From: Actinopolymorpha rutila
Lineage (GTDB): Bacteria > Actinomycetota > Actinomycetes > Propionibacteriales > Actinopolymorphaceae
Assembly (NCBI RefSeq): GCF_013407855.1
Contig: NZ_JACBZH010000001.1
Span: forward strand, 2,542,001 to 2,606,000
Reading direction: 5' to 3'
Length of the DNA: 64,000 nt
A program made the position numbers and the translations under genes. Shown in pieces: positions 8,841-16,910 of this stretch. Within the stretch, counting starts at the first letter, position 1, and the number at the start of each line of letters is the position of its first letter. The notes beneath the pieces are model-generated. The model was not told the origin of the DNA, did no database searches, and saw only the letters and a program-made list of their open reading frames with translations.

Positions 8841-9501
8841 GGGCATGTTCGCGACGGGTAGCACCGTCGTACGTCGCGACGTCTTCCGCGGCAAGGTGTG
8901 GACGGCTACACCGTTCCGGGTCGTGAGCGACAGCGATGACATTCTTTCACTGGCCCTCTGGCCTGGGGTGGCCAGGCTCGCTCCCACCCACCAGGCAGCC
9001 CTCTCGTCGTCTCGGAGGTACGAGACGGTTCGCGACATCGCGCTTCCCAACCTGGCCTTCGGCAAGTGGGAGTTGACGGCGTGGACCTGGCGGACCAACT
9101 CGAAGCTGACCCTCGTGCAGCCGGGTGCCTACTTCAGCGTCAACCTCTTCTTTCGCGAGGCCGGCGAGCTGGTGATGTCGTACGTCAACTTCGAACGTCC
9201 TGTCCGGCGTACTCCGATCGGTGTCGACACCTTCGACCTCCTGCTGGATCTGGTCATCGAGCCGGACGGGGCCTGTCGGTGGAAGGACGAAGACGAGTAC
9301 GAGCAGGCCCGTCGGCTGGGCATCGTCACCGACGACGAGCACCGCCATGTACAGCAGGCCCGTGAGGAGGTACTCGCCTTGTTCGCCCAACGCACGGGGC
9401 CGTTCGACGAACGCTGGAAGTCCTGGCGCCGGGAGGCCCACTGGGAGCGGCCGGCCCTGCCCGCCAACGCGACGGACCTGCCCGCCGGGAGAGTGGAGTG
9501 A
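8827..9501 (+). CDS. DUF402 domain protein
   Basis: A 224-residue protein related to the DUF402/FomD-like family, some members of which are nucleotide or phosphonate hydrolases. Family features include ELTAWTWRTNSKLTLVQPGA, YFSVNLFF and TFDLLLDLVIEPDG, then WKDEDEYEQARR with the acidic residues that bind metal. The ATG at 8827 has AAGGAG six bases upstream. It overlaps the preceding GNAT by 14 bp and the next GNAT by 4 bp, so the three are co-translated. Its substrate cannot be told from the sequence. Confidence 0.75.
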   Translation: MGPAEGMFATGSTVVRRDVFRGKVWTATPFRVVSDSDDILSLALWPGVARLAPTHQAALSSSRRYETVRDIALPNLAFGKWELTAWTWRTNSKLTLVQPGAYFSVNLFFREAGELVMSYVNFERPVRRTPIGVDTFDLLLDLVIEPDGACRWKDEDEYEQARRLGIVTDDEHRHVQQAREEVLALFAQRTGPFDERWKSWRREAHWERPALPANATDLPAGRVE

Positions 9502-10082
9502 GCAGAGTGACCGACATCTTCGACTTCTCGCCGTTTCCGACGCTCACGAGCAAGGGCGTGGTGCTCCGGGAACTAGACCCCGAGGACGCCGCCGATCTGT
9601 TCGTCTGGCGTAGCGATCCGGAGGTTCAGAGGTACAACTCCGAGCCGATGCGGGAAGTGAGGCAAGCCTCGGAGCTGATCGCGGATCTGCGGCGCGAGCA
9701 CTCAGCACAGAAAGGCATCCACTGGGCGGTCACGCTCTCCGGCGACAACCGTGCCATCGGACTCTTCGGGTTCGTCTCCTGGGAGAGGTTCCACCATCGA
9801 GCAGAAGTCGGTTACGACCTCCGTCGAGATCACTGGGGGCGCGGGATCGCAACAGAGGCGCTCGGCGCGATGCTCCGCTTCGGGTTCACCAGGATGCGGC
9901 TCAACCGTGTCGAGGCACATACGATCGCCGACAACCACGGCTCGGTACGCCTTCTGCGGCGACTCGGATTCGAGCGAGAAGGCCTACGCCGGGCGTACTC
10001 CCTGGAGGAGGACGGCACCTATCACGACGGCGCCATCTACGGCTTGCTCCGGCGTGACCACGAATCATCCGGCCAGTCGTGA
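9498..10082 (+). CDS. RimJ/RimL-type GNAT N-acetyltransferase
   Basis: A 194-residue acetyltransferase of the ribosomal-protein/antibiotic subfamily (Acetyltransf_3). Seen: GVVLRELDPEDAADLFVWRS at the N-terminus, the EVGYDLRRDHWGRGIATEAL acetyl-CoA region and the NHGSVRLLRRLGFEREG closing motif. The GTG start overlaps the stop of the DUF402 gene (GTGA). It is the last member of a three-gene operon with it and the preceding GNAT. The substrate may be a protein N-terminus, a drug or a metabolite. Confidence 0.85.
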   Translation: MSRVTDIFDFSPFPTLTSKGVVLRELDPEDAADLFVWRSDPEVQRYNSEPMREVRQASELIADLRREHSAQKGIHWAVTLSGDNRAIGLFGFVSWERFHHRAEVGYDLRRDHWGRGIATEALGAMLRFGFTRMRLNRVEAHTIADNHGSVRLLRRLGFEREGLRRAYSLEEDGTYHDGAIYGLLRRDHESSGQS

Positions 10083-10134
10083 GGCTCCCGTCGGCGGGTT
10101 GGCGACGATCAGGGCGGCGTGACATGCTCCCGCA

Positions 10135-10668
10135 GTGCCAGCCGAGCTCACCGCACGCGGCGCGTCGGTGGTCGGGATCGAGGGAAGCCCGCGACTCCTC
10201 GAACACGCCGCGGTCCGGCTCGCAGGACGTGCCGAACTCCGTCAGCACGATCTGGAGATGCCGTTGGCGTTCGCCGCCGATGCCAGCTTCGACGGAGCCG
10301 TCATGGCACTGGTGGTTCACTACGTGGACGCGCGCCGTCAGCTCCTGGCCGAGCTTGCCCGCGTGCTGCGACCTGGTGGCTGGCTGGTGGTGTCCACGAT
10401 GCATCCGACCGCCGACTGGAACCGCTTCGGTGGTTCGTACTACGCCGTCGAGAAGGTCGACAGGCCTGTGGCACAAGGGCGTTGCCACACGCACTACTGG
10501 CGAATGCCGTTGGAGACCTTCCTCGCCGAGCTGCTCGGCGCCGGATTCGTTCTGGAACGACTTGTCGAACCTCGCCCCGCACCGGAGCTTCGCCAGATCG
10601 ATCCCGAAGCACACGACAAGCTGCACACCGCTCCGTGTTTCCTCACCGTCAGGCTTCGGCGGCCCTAG
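10135..10668 (+). pseudogene. 5'-truncated SAM-dependent methyltransferase
   Basis: The frame opens at GTG with AELTARGASVVGIEGSPRLL, which matches a class I methyltransferase only from the end of motif I onwards. The glycine-rich SAM-binding loop (DxGxGxG) and the helices before it, about 50-60 residues, are absent. The rest is well preserved: ARVLRPGGWLVVSTMHP, FGGSYYAVEKV and a C-terminal domain typical of UbiE-like enzymes. Only 52 bp separate it from the preceding GNAT gene, and an IS110-family element lies just beyond its stop. Most likely a remnant of a deletion; without motif I it should not bind SAM normally. Confidence 0.7.
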
Positions 10669-10689
10669 ACATCCCACGGCTCTAAGCTG

Positions 10690-11910
10690 TCAAGCGGCGA
10701 TGGCTTCTTGGGTTGGCCAGGCGGTGGCTTCGTTGTAGCTGGTGCCGTGGGTGAGGCATCCGTGGAGGATGCCGACGAGCCGGTTGGCCAGTGTTCGTAG
10801 CGCTTGGTGGTGAGTTGCTCCGCGGTCGCGGTGGCGGTCGTAGAAGGCGCGCGCTCCGGGTGAGGTCGACAGTGCGGCGAAGGCTTGCAGGTAGAGGGCG
10901 TCGGCGAGCCGGCGGTTGCGGGCGTGGCGGGCGAGGACGACTCGTCTGGTGCCGGAGGCCTTGGTGATCGGGCTCATGCCGGAGTAGTTCTTTCGTGCCC
11001 GGGCGTCGGGGTAGCGGTGGGGGTCGTCTCCGAACTCGGCGAGTACCCGGGCGGCGAGGATCGGCCCGAGGCCAGGCTGGCTCAGGTAGATCTCAGCGTC
11101 CGGGTGCCGGCCAAAACCCGCCTTCACCTGCTCCTCCAAGGCAGCGATCTGGCGGACCATCTCGGCCGTGACCGCGACCAGCGCGGACAGGCTGGCCGCG
11201 TAGGCATCGACTACCTCCGGCCGGGTGGGCAGCTGCTGGCCGCGCAACGCCGTCGCGATCTGTTCGGCCCGGGCAGCCACGTTGCGTTGCCGACCGGCCC
11301 GGGCCAGCAGCCGCTGGATGCGGGCTGGGGTCAACGCCGCACCCTGCTGCGGTGTCGGTGCCGCAGCAAGGACCGCGAGGGCGTCCCGGCAGGCCAGGTC
11401 GCCGAAGGCGACCAGCGCGGCGGGGTAGTACTCCCGCAGCATCGACCGCATGGTGTTGGTGTTGCGTTGCCGGGTCCAGATCATCGTCTGGTGCGCCCGG
11501 GCAGCGACCTTGATGTGCTCGGCCAGCCCGGAATCACCCGCGACGGGGCGGTGATGTGCTCGGTCCAGGCGGACGATCTCGGCCAGCACGTGCGCATCAC
11601 CGGGATCTGACTTCGCCCCGGCGGTGCCGTGCCGTTCTCGATAGCGCGCGACCTGCAGCGGGTTGATCGCATAGACGGTGTAGCCGGCCGCGATCAACGC
11701 CTGCACCCACGGGCCGCGGTCGGTCTCGATTCCCACCACCACCCGATCCGGCTCGTCCTGCACACCGAGGTGATCTCCCACCAGCCCGTGCAGCGCGGCG
11801 ATGCCCTCGATTCCCTCAGGCAGGCGGCGCCGGGCCAACACCGTGCCAGCCTCGTCGACCAGCTCAAGGTCGTGATGAGCCTCTGCCCAGTCATCCCCGA
11901 TGAAGAGCAC
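10690..11910 (-). CDS. IS110-family transposase (DEDD type)
   Basis: A 406-residue recombinase with an N-terminal RuvC-like DEDD domain: FIGDDWAEAHHD, VVVGIETDRGPW and the GAKSDPGDAHVLAE block supply the acidic residues. The C-terminal Transposase_20/IS116 domain has SQPGLGPILAARVLAEFGD and the YSGMSPITKASGTRR segment holding the catalytic serine region. Full length for the family. GTG 11910 follows GGAGAGGAG. In this family the enzyme is guided by a bridge RNA made from the non-coding end of the element. It looks intact and possibly active. Confidence 0.92.
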   Translation of the reverse strand: MLFIGDDWAEAHHDLELVDEAGTVLARRRLPEGIEGIAALHGLVGDHLGVQDEPDRVVVGIETDRGPWVQALIAAGYTVYAINPLQVARYRERHGTAGAKSDPGDAHVLAEIVRLDRAHHRPVAGDSGLAEHIKVAARAHQTMIWTRQRNTNTMRSMLREYYPAALVAFGDLACRDALAVLAAAPTPQQGAALTPARIQRLLARAGRQRNVAARAEQIATALRGQQLPTRPEVVDAYAASLSALVAVTAEMVRQIAALEEQVKAGFGRHPDAEIYLSQPGLGPILAARVLAEFGDDPHRYPDARARKNYSGMSPITKASGTRRVVLARHARNRRLADALYLQAFAALSTSPGARAFYDRHRDRGATHHQALRTLANRLVGILHGCLTHGTSYNEATAWPTQEAIAA

Positions 11911-12164
11911 CGCTGGTATCTCCTCTCCTTCCAGCCATCAGGGCGAGCTTGCGGAGAAGATCCAGGCGACCTAATGGATCAGTGCTCAACCCGGCACGAC
12001 ATCCCACCAGCCCTACGACCTCCTCACCAGCCGCCGGGGGCACGATCTAGGCCTAGACCTGAACGGCCAGGGACTGAAGAGTGCTCACCCGACGGCGGCT
12101 CGGCGACCAGCCTCACGCCCAACAGCCCTAGCCTTGGGCGCGAAACGCCGGTCGAACCCCATTA
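11911..12164 (-). ncRNA. Candidate bridge-RNA region of the IS110 element
   Basis: 254 bp without a gene, upstream of the transposase, where IS110-group elements encode their bridge RNA. On the minus strand it contains a near-perfect 16-bp palindrome (GGTCTAGGCCTAGATC, 12056-12041) and two similar segments, GGGTGAGCACT and GGGTTGAGCACT, about 105 nt apart. The structured look fits a guide RNA, but guide loops were not matched to a target. Confidence 0.3.
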
Positions 12165-12328
12165 GGGTCTGTCCTGCGGATCAGGGTCGAGTGGTGAGCG
12201 GGTCATCCGCGCCCGGTCGGCAAGGCGGAGGAGGAGTCGCGTAGCGGTGTTCTACGCGCGACGACGACAACGCGGCCGGGCGGGATGCGGGGGCACGCGA
12301 ACCGGCCATGATCCGCAGGACAGACCCT
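12165..12328. mobile_element. 164-bp MITE with 18-bp terminal inverted repeats
   Basis: GGGTCTGTCCTGCGGATC (12165-12182) is repeated exactly in inverted orientation at 12311-12328, and both ends are flanked by TA (12163-12164 and 12329-12330), the target duplication expected for IS5-family (IS427-like) elements. There is no transposase frame. An internal hairpin (GTCGCGTAG/CTACGCG, 12236-12262) lies near the middle. It is a non-autonomous element needing a transposase in trans. Confidence 0.8.
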
Positions 12329-12398
12329 AGGTGCGGGGCTGGCCCGGGGTGCAGCACCGGCCCGAGGTGCAGCGCTGATCGCACCGTAGCCTGCACTG

Positions 12399-12764
12399 GT
12401 GTTCCGGAAGGTCCTCTTTGGGACGGCCGCCGTACTCGTGGGGCTCGTGGTGGTCCTCTTCGCGCCGGTGGCCTGGCTGGCTGTCGACGAGGCGGCGGTG
12501 CCACCCCGCTCGGACGTGCCCGCGCTACCGGCCGGCGTGCGGGTCGCCGACGAAGCCGTGAAGTGCGGATCCGGTGGCTGCTGGCGCGAACTGACGCTGA
12601 CCGGGCCGGCGAACGAGTCACCCTCGCAGATCGCGGCCGACCTTGGCCTGCCGCGGGAAACGTGCGGCCCACGCAGTCTGTTCGACAGGCGTGAGGTCTG
12701 CAGGGGTGTCAACGTGGCCGACGGGAAGGTGCGCTTGTACGTCCAGTTCCACCGGCCGTTCTAG
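12399..12764 (+). CDS. Small secreted or membrane-anchored protein, unknown function
   Basis: 121 residues. The N-terminus (FRKVLFGTAAVLVGLVVVLF) is a signal anchor or uncleaved signal peptide; the remainder is predicted outside the membrane. Four cysteines in CGSGGC, ETCGP and EVCRG could form two disulfides. The GTG at 12399 has TAGCCT 6 nt upstream and no ribosome binding site, so it is probably leaderless. Its 3' end overlaps the convergent kinase-like gene by 4 bp. I do not recognise the family. Confidence 0.65.
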   Translation: MFRKVLFGTAAVLVGLVVVLFAPVAWLAVDEAAVPPRSDVPALPAGVRVADEAVKCGSGGCWRELTLTGPANESPSQIAADLGLPRETCGPRSLFDRREVCRGVNVADGKVRLYVQFHRPF

Positions 12765-13282
12765 CGACACGGTTCTGAGTGCCGCGCTGTCGTCGCAAGC
12801 CACCGACGGACCTGCCGGCGGCTGGTGAGCCTGACGATGTCCGCGTTGCCGGCGAGGTCGTCGAGCTTCTGCAGCACGCGTGGCCGCATCTTTCGCCGGT
12901 ACGTCGCGACGTAGCGCAGGAAACCAAGGTCGACGCGGTTGAACACCCCGTGGGTTCGGTTCTGCCCGTGACCATTCGCGGCCCGGCGAGCGAGCACGCC
13001 CCAAAGGCATTCACGAGTGGGGAGGTCCATGAAGATCACCGTGTCGCAAGCGCGAAGCCGTACGTGCAACGTCGTGTTGTAGTTGCCGTCGATGACCCAG
13101 GTGGGGAGCCTGACCAACTCGCGCTGTGCCGCTTCGAACTCGTCCATGGGCAGTTGGTTCCACGCGTCGTCGTAGTAGACGGCATCCAGGTGAGTAACCG
13201 GCACGCCGAGCGACTGCCCAAGCTGTCGGGCGACGTGGGACTTTCCACTTCCTCCGCAGCCGATCACCGCGACTCTCCTCAC
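12761..13282 (-). CDS. P-loop adenylate kinase-like protein (DNA topology modulation FlaR-type)
   Basis: A 173-residue P-loop protein. Walker A is GCGGSGKS at residues 8-15, followed by HLDAVYYDDAW, VIDGNY and TVIFMDLPTRECLWGVLARR. These are the marks of the 'topology modulation protein'/AAA_17 group of small nucleotide kinases. The DGNY and lid arginines suggest a phosphotransferase, but the substrate is unknown. It starts 4 bp after the stop of the RimJ-like acetyltransferase gene, so the two form an operon. Confidence 0.8.
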   Translation of the reverse strand: MRRVAVIGCGGSGKSHVARQLGQSLGVPVTHLDAVYYDDAWNQLPMDEFEAAQRELVRLPTWVIDGNYNTTLHVRLRACDTVIFMDLPTRECLWGVLARRAANGHGQNRTHGVFNRVDLGFLRYVATYRRKMRPRVLQKLDDLAGNADIVRLTSRRQVRRWLATTARHSEPCR

Positions 13283-13286
13283 GATG

Positions 13287-13826
13287 TCACAACCAGTCCG
13301 GCGTCCGGGAGAGGAAGTGCAAGCTGCCCTTGTCGTCGTGTTCGGTACGGTCGAGCTTCATTCCGATCCGGTCGAGGACACGCATGGACGCCACGTTGGC
13401 CGGTCGTACGGTCGCCCACAACCGACGGAGCTGGGCTCTGTCGCATTCGAGGATGACTGCCGACGCTGCCTCCGAGGCGTACCCGCGGCGCTGGCTGTCG
13501 TGCCGAACCATGTAGCCCAGCTCCGGTTCGGCGGCGCCGGTGCGGCCGACGAACAGGCCACAGTTGCCGAGTAGACGACCCGTGGACTTCAGTCGTACTC
13601 CGTACCAGCAAAGACCAAGGTCACGGTGAGCAGCGATCCGGCGTTCGATCCAGGCCGTCGTCTCGTCGATGTGGCTGAAGGGTCCGCTGCCGATGGTGTG
13701 CGTCGCCGGGTCGCTGAAGATCTCGTGCAACTCGGATGCGTCCTCGATCCGGAACCCCTCGAGCTTCAGCCGCTCCGTCGACAGAGTGCCGTCCATGCCG
13801 GCGAAGGACCTCGGGATCTCGGCCAT
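13287..13826 (-). CDS. RimJ/RimL-type GNAT N-acetyltransferase
   Basis: 179 residues: STERLKLEGFRIEDASELHE at the start, ELGYMVRHDSQRRGYASEAA for the acetyl-CoA site and NVASMRVLDRIGMK at the end, as in Acetyltransf_3 enzymes. TAGGCT (13838-13833) lies 6 nt before ATG 13826 with no Shine-Dalgarno, a leaderless start. It is the first gene of an operon with the kinase-like gene. Substrate unknown. Confidence 0.85.
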   Translation of the reverse strand: MAEIPRSFAGMDGTLSTERLKLEGFRIEDASELHEIFSDPATHTIGSGPFSHIDETTAWIERRIAAHRDLGLCWYGVRLKSTGRLLGNCGLFVGRTGAAEPELGYMVRHDSQRRGYASEAASAVILECDRAQLRRLWATVRPANVASMRVLDRIGMKLDRTEHDDKGSLHFLSRTPDWL

Positions 13827-13860
13827 TCAGGGAGCCTAGCGAGACTCGACTCGGGTTCGG

Positions 13861-14418
13861 TCACGAAGATGCGGCCGCGAGAACGGCCGCAGCCACCTCC
13901 GCCGGAGGCAGGCGGCCGTCGACGATCGTCGCGCCGAGACGGCGATAGGTGGACTCGACTCCCTTGTTCTCCTCGAACACCGCCGCGAGTTCCTCCGGGT
14001 GCTGACCGAACGTGTTGCCGGTACGGGCCTTGAGCCGGCCGCGGAGCGTCTTGAAGTCAGCCACCAGGCAGACGACCAGATCGAACAGGTCCCGCACCTC
14101 CGCCTCGTTCTCGGCACTTCCGCACAGGAACGCGGTGCTGTCTCGTGCCCGCGCCGCGAGGGCCTCGACAGCCGCCCGGTCGATCTTCCAGCCGAAGTTG
14201 TCCAGCCAGCCGGCCGGCACCGGATAGGGCGGGTCGGTGACGACCTGTCCGCCCGTACGCCCGACCCAGTGGCTGTAGCCCTCCCAGTCGGCGTCGACCG
14301 CAAGCGCGCCACGGTCCTTCAGCAACCCGCAGACCGTCGACTTGCCGACCCCTGAGTTGCCGGTAACCCACACCAACGTCACCTGCAGAGGTTCGCACAA
14401 GGTGCCTCGAGTAGTCAT
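13861..14418 (-). CDS. P-loop kinase-like ATP-binding protein
   Basis: 185 residues from ATG 14418 (GTG 14433 is possible but neither has a clear ribosome binding site). Walker A GNSGVGKST, then ALAVDADWEGY, a helical middle, LFDLVVCLVAD as Walker B strand, and LKARTGNTFGQHPEEL. It resembles gluconate/shikimate kinase-like AAA_33 proteins. The target is unknown. It is a single gene in an accessory stretch; the promoter region is shared with nothing obvious. Confidence 0.7.
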   Translation of the reverse strand: MTTRGTLCEPLQVTLVWVTGNSGVGKSTVCGLLKDRGALAVDADWEGYSHWVGRTGGQVVTDPPYPVPAGWLDNFGWKIDRAAVEALAARARDSTAFLCGSAENEAEVRDLFDLVVCLVADFKTLRGRLKARTGNTFGQHPEELAAVFEENKGVESTYRRLGATIVDGRLPPAEVAAAVLAAASS

Positions 14419-14636
14419 GCGACGGCGTTCCACTCGAGGCGGCCGAAGATTGATCAGCCGCGCACACGGACGAGGGGCAACTCAGCCATTCCGCGTACGG
14501 CGGGCGTGCCCGCTGTCAAGCGCAGATTGTCGGCGTTGGGCCACGGTGGGGTCATCGAGGAGCTCGTCCGTCTCCGGGCCGACGGTGCGCAACGACGATC
14601 AAACGCGGCGGCCTTCGGCGCCGGCAGGATGGGGGC

Positions 14637-15548
14637 ATGCCAGCAGCCGACCACTTCCTCGGGTTCGTCGACGTCCTCGCGTCCGTGCTCGACGACCACC
14701 ACGCCACCGCAGCTGACCTGGCCGCACGCCTGCACCTGTCCCGGTTCCACCTCGATCGGATCGTCTCCTCGGCGGGTGGGGAACCGCCGGCGGCTCTGCG
14801 CCGCCGGGTGCTGCTCGAGCGGGCGGCGTACCGCCTGCTGTCCACCGAACTGACGATCCTCGACATCGCGGTCGAGGCCGGCTACGGCTCGCACGAGGCG
14901 TTCACCCGGGCCTTCACCCGGGCCTACGGGGTGGGACCGGGCCGGTACCGGGCCCGGCCCACGCGGCTACGCCTCGACGGGCCGAGCAACGTGCACTTCC
15001 ACCCACCCGGCAGTCTTCGGCTGCCTGCCCAGAAGAAGGTGACCTCGATGGACCTGCTGACCAAGATGGTCGAGCACCACGTCTGGCTCGTCGGCGAGAT
15101 GGTCGAACGCGCCGCTCGGCTCGATGACGAGCGGCTCGACGCCGTGATCGAACTGTCGGTCGATGAGGACCGGCAGACGATCCGATCCCTGCTGTCACGC
15201 CTGGTGGGGCAGATGGGCATGTGGAACGCGGCGATAGCCAACCGGCCATATGACTGGTCGGTCGAGGAGCACGAGTCGGTGGACTCGCTGCGCCGTCGGC
15301 TCGCAGAGGAGGGCCCGACCTTCCTGGCGCACGTCGTCGAGGCCACCGATCACGGCAGGCTCGACGACACTTTCGTCGACGCGCTGTGCGAGCCCGCCGA
15401 AGTGTTCAGCTACGGCGGCATGATCGCGCACGTCCTGACCTTCGCCGCACACCGGCGCACCCTGGTCGCGCTGGCCCTCGACGCGGCTGGAATCTCCGAC
15501 CTCGGCTGGGGCGACCCGATGCGCTGGGTCGCGCAAAGCGCCTCCTAG
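14637..15548 (+). CDS. AraC-type regulator fused to a DinB-like domain
   Basis: 303 residues. The N-terminal ~110 residues form an AraC/XylS double helix-turn-helix: LAARLHLSRFHLDRIV, then ILDIAVEAGYGSHEAFTRAF and the GVGPGRYR end. From about residue 138, starting MDLLTKMVEHHVWLVGEM, comes a DinB/YfiT-like four-helix bundle with HHVW and a late histidine (AHVLTFAAHRRT), positions that bind metal in that family. Such fusions may sense a small thiol or metal substrate, but this is unproven. It has an isolated transcription unit with 182 bp upstream. The target genes are unknown. Confidence 0.8.
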   Translation: MPAADHFLGFVDVLASVLDDHHATAADLAARLHLSRFHLDRIVSSAGGEPPAALRRRVLLERAAYRLLSTELTILDIAVEAGYGSHEAFTRAFTRAYGVGPGRYRARPTRLRLDGPSNVHFHPPGSLRLPAQKKVTSMDLLTKMVEHHVWLVGEMVERAARLDDERLDAVIELSVDEDRQTIRSLLSRLVGQMGMWNAAIANRPYDWSVEEHESVDSLRRRLAEEGPTFLAHVVEATDHGRLDDTFVDALCEPAEVFSYGGMIAHVLTFAAHRRTLVALALDAAGISDLGWGDPMRWVAQSAS

Positions 15549-15775
15549 CCGTCAGGTACACACCTGGTACGCATAGCGTCATCGCCAGTTGGCGCAGCGA
15601 CAGTATGTGACCGCATACACGGCCCCGGGAGTCCCCACCGGGAGCGCGGTGCCTCAAAGCCGAGAAGTTGACACGACCAGCCGCCCGCAGGCAACCGACT
15701 GGCATCCGGCGTCAGCACCCCGCCTCGCCGTCGTGGCTGGCCGACACTTCGATGCCGACCTGTGATGCTGACTCC

Positions 15776-16138
15776 ATGGACGAGGTGCTGCGGCAGGCGC
15801 TGGAACCGGTGCAACGGGATCTCCAGGGCACTGGCATCAGTTTGCCGTCGGTAGTGGACGGCTGGACAGGGAGCGGCGAGGCGACGGTATTGGATCCGAA
15901 CGGCATCAGTGCTACCGGCATCTCGGTCGACGGTTCGGCCCCCGAGTTCGAGCGCATCGCGGCGGTCGCTGATCAGATTCAAGAAATCGCGATCGAAGGT
16001 CGGTGGGCGCCCACGAACTGGCCGCCGTGCCCGCATCACCCCGATCGCCATCCACTCGTCGTCTCCACACGCGACCGCCAGGCGGTGTGGGTCTGCCCGG
16101 CAGACGAGGCGCTGATCGCACCGATCGGCAGGCTGTAG
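15776..16138 (+). CDS. Hypothetical protein
   Basis: 120 residues from ATG 15776 (an in-frame start exists farther upstream, at 15668, but its N-terminus looks random). Contains IQEIAIEGRWAPTNWPPCPH and HPDRHPLVV, then VWVCPADEALIAPIGRL. The CPHHPDRHP cluster and the late cysteine could bind a metal. No signal peptide or membrane segment. I do not recognise the family; similar short proteins occur in actinobacteria as uncharacterised entries. Confidence 0.6.
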   Translation: MDEVLRQALEPVQRDLQGTGISLPSVVDGWTGSGEATVLDPNGISATGISVDGSAPEFERIAAVADQIQEIAIEGRWAPTNWPPCPHHPDRHPLVVSTRDRQAVWVCPADEALIAPIGRL

Positions 16139-16210
16139 TCCACAAGCTGGCCGCCGGCAAGCTGCCCTACGGACGGGATAGCGAGCCTGGCTCTTCTCGC
16201 CGGGCGGCCG

Positions 16211-16645
16211 TCACCCTGGCTGCGTGGCCATCACGACGATGATCGTCACCGCGATGCCGGCGCCCGCAGCGGTGAGAAGGAGCCATCGGGCCCGTGGGAT
16301 CGCTCGCGTAAGGAGCGTGACTCCGGCCGCGAGGAGCAGGACAGCGCCGGTCATGGATGTGGTGGCGACGGTCATCGACGGGAGAGCTGCTCGCAGGCAG
16401 GCCTTCTTGTCAGTCGTGATCTGTGCGTCCGAACGTGGCTCGCCCTCGTGGTAGAGGCCCTCCTTGAGGTTGAACATCTCCTCCAGGACGGTGCGCGGGC
16501 AGCCTTGATTGTCGCCGAGCATGACGTACCTGTTCGCTTGCTCCAGGAACAGGGTTCCCATCGCGACAGCCAGCGCGAGCAGCAGGGCGGCCGCGGTGAT
16601 GGTCCGCACGCGAGAGTTGAACCGCAAATCCTGGGTCGTGGTCAC
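16211..16645 (-). CDS. Small membrane protein, unknown function
   Basis: 144 residues with three hydrophobic segments: TITAAALLLALAVAMGTLFL near residue 16, VATTSMTGAVLLLAAGVTLL near 93, and LLLTAAGAGIAVTIIVVMA near 121. A 50-residue polar loop between the first two holds two cysteines. The GTG at 16645 is the only plausible start, with no good ribosome binding site. Function unknown. Confidence 0.6.
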   Translation of the reverse strand: MTTTQDLRFNSRVRTITAAALLLALAVAMGTLFLEQANRYVMLGDNQGCPRTVLEEMFNLKEGLYHEGEPRSDAQITTDKKACLRAALPSMTVATTSMTGAVLLLAAGVTLLTRAIPRARWLLLTAAGAGIAVTIIVVMATQPG

Positions 16646-16825
16646 GGCGAGAGAATGACAGGTCAGCGGGAGGGCGTGCGGCCAAATCGGAACCAGAGCC
16701 GATCCGGTTTCTTTCGGATACGAGGATCAGGCGGACGCGGCCGCTTTCAGTGAGAGCGCTGTTGCGGACCCGCGCCGGGGAGTGAGCAGGCGCCGGTACA
16801 GATTCGGTACACATGATCATGGAAA

Positions 16826-16878
16826 ACGGCGGCCGACCCGCATTTCGCCACCAGGGGCGAGTGCGGGTCGGCCGCCGT
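16826..16878 (-). terminator. Terminator after glnA
   Basis: A 17-bp perfect stem (ACGGCGGCCGACCCGCA with its complement) and a 19-nt loop, beginning 32 bp beyond the glnA stop. It ends in a short A/T-rich tract in the minus direction (TTTTCC). Confidence 0.8.
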
Positions 16879-16910
16879 CGTCGGATCCGTCGGCCGGCAG
16901 GCCGGGTGGA

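Larger units (their letters stand above)
10669..12164 (-). mobile_element. IS110-family insertion sequence (ends not resolved)
   Basis: Contains one transposase gene and about 250 bp of non-coding DNA upstream of it. IS110 elements lack classical terminal inverted repeats, so the ends cannot be fixed by eye. The 10-bp word GACATCCCAC occurs 12 bp beyond the transposase stop (10669-10678) and again about 90 bp before its start (11998-12007), and could mark a boundary. The left limit given is simply where a MITE begins. Confidence 0.5.
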
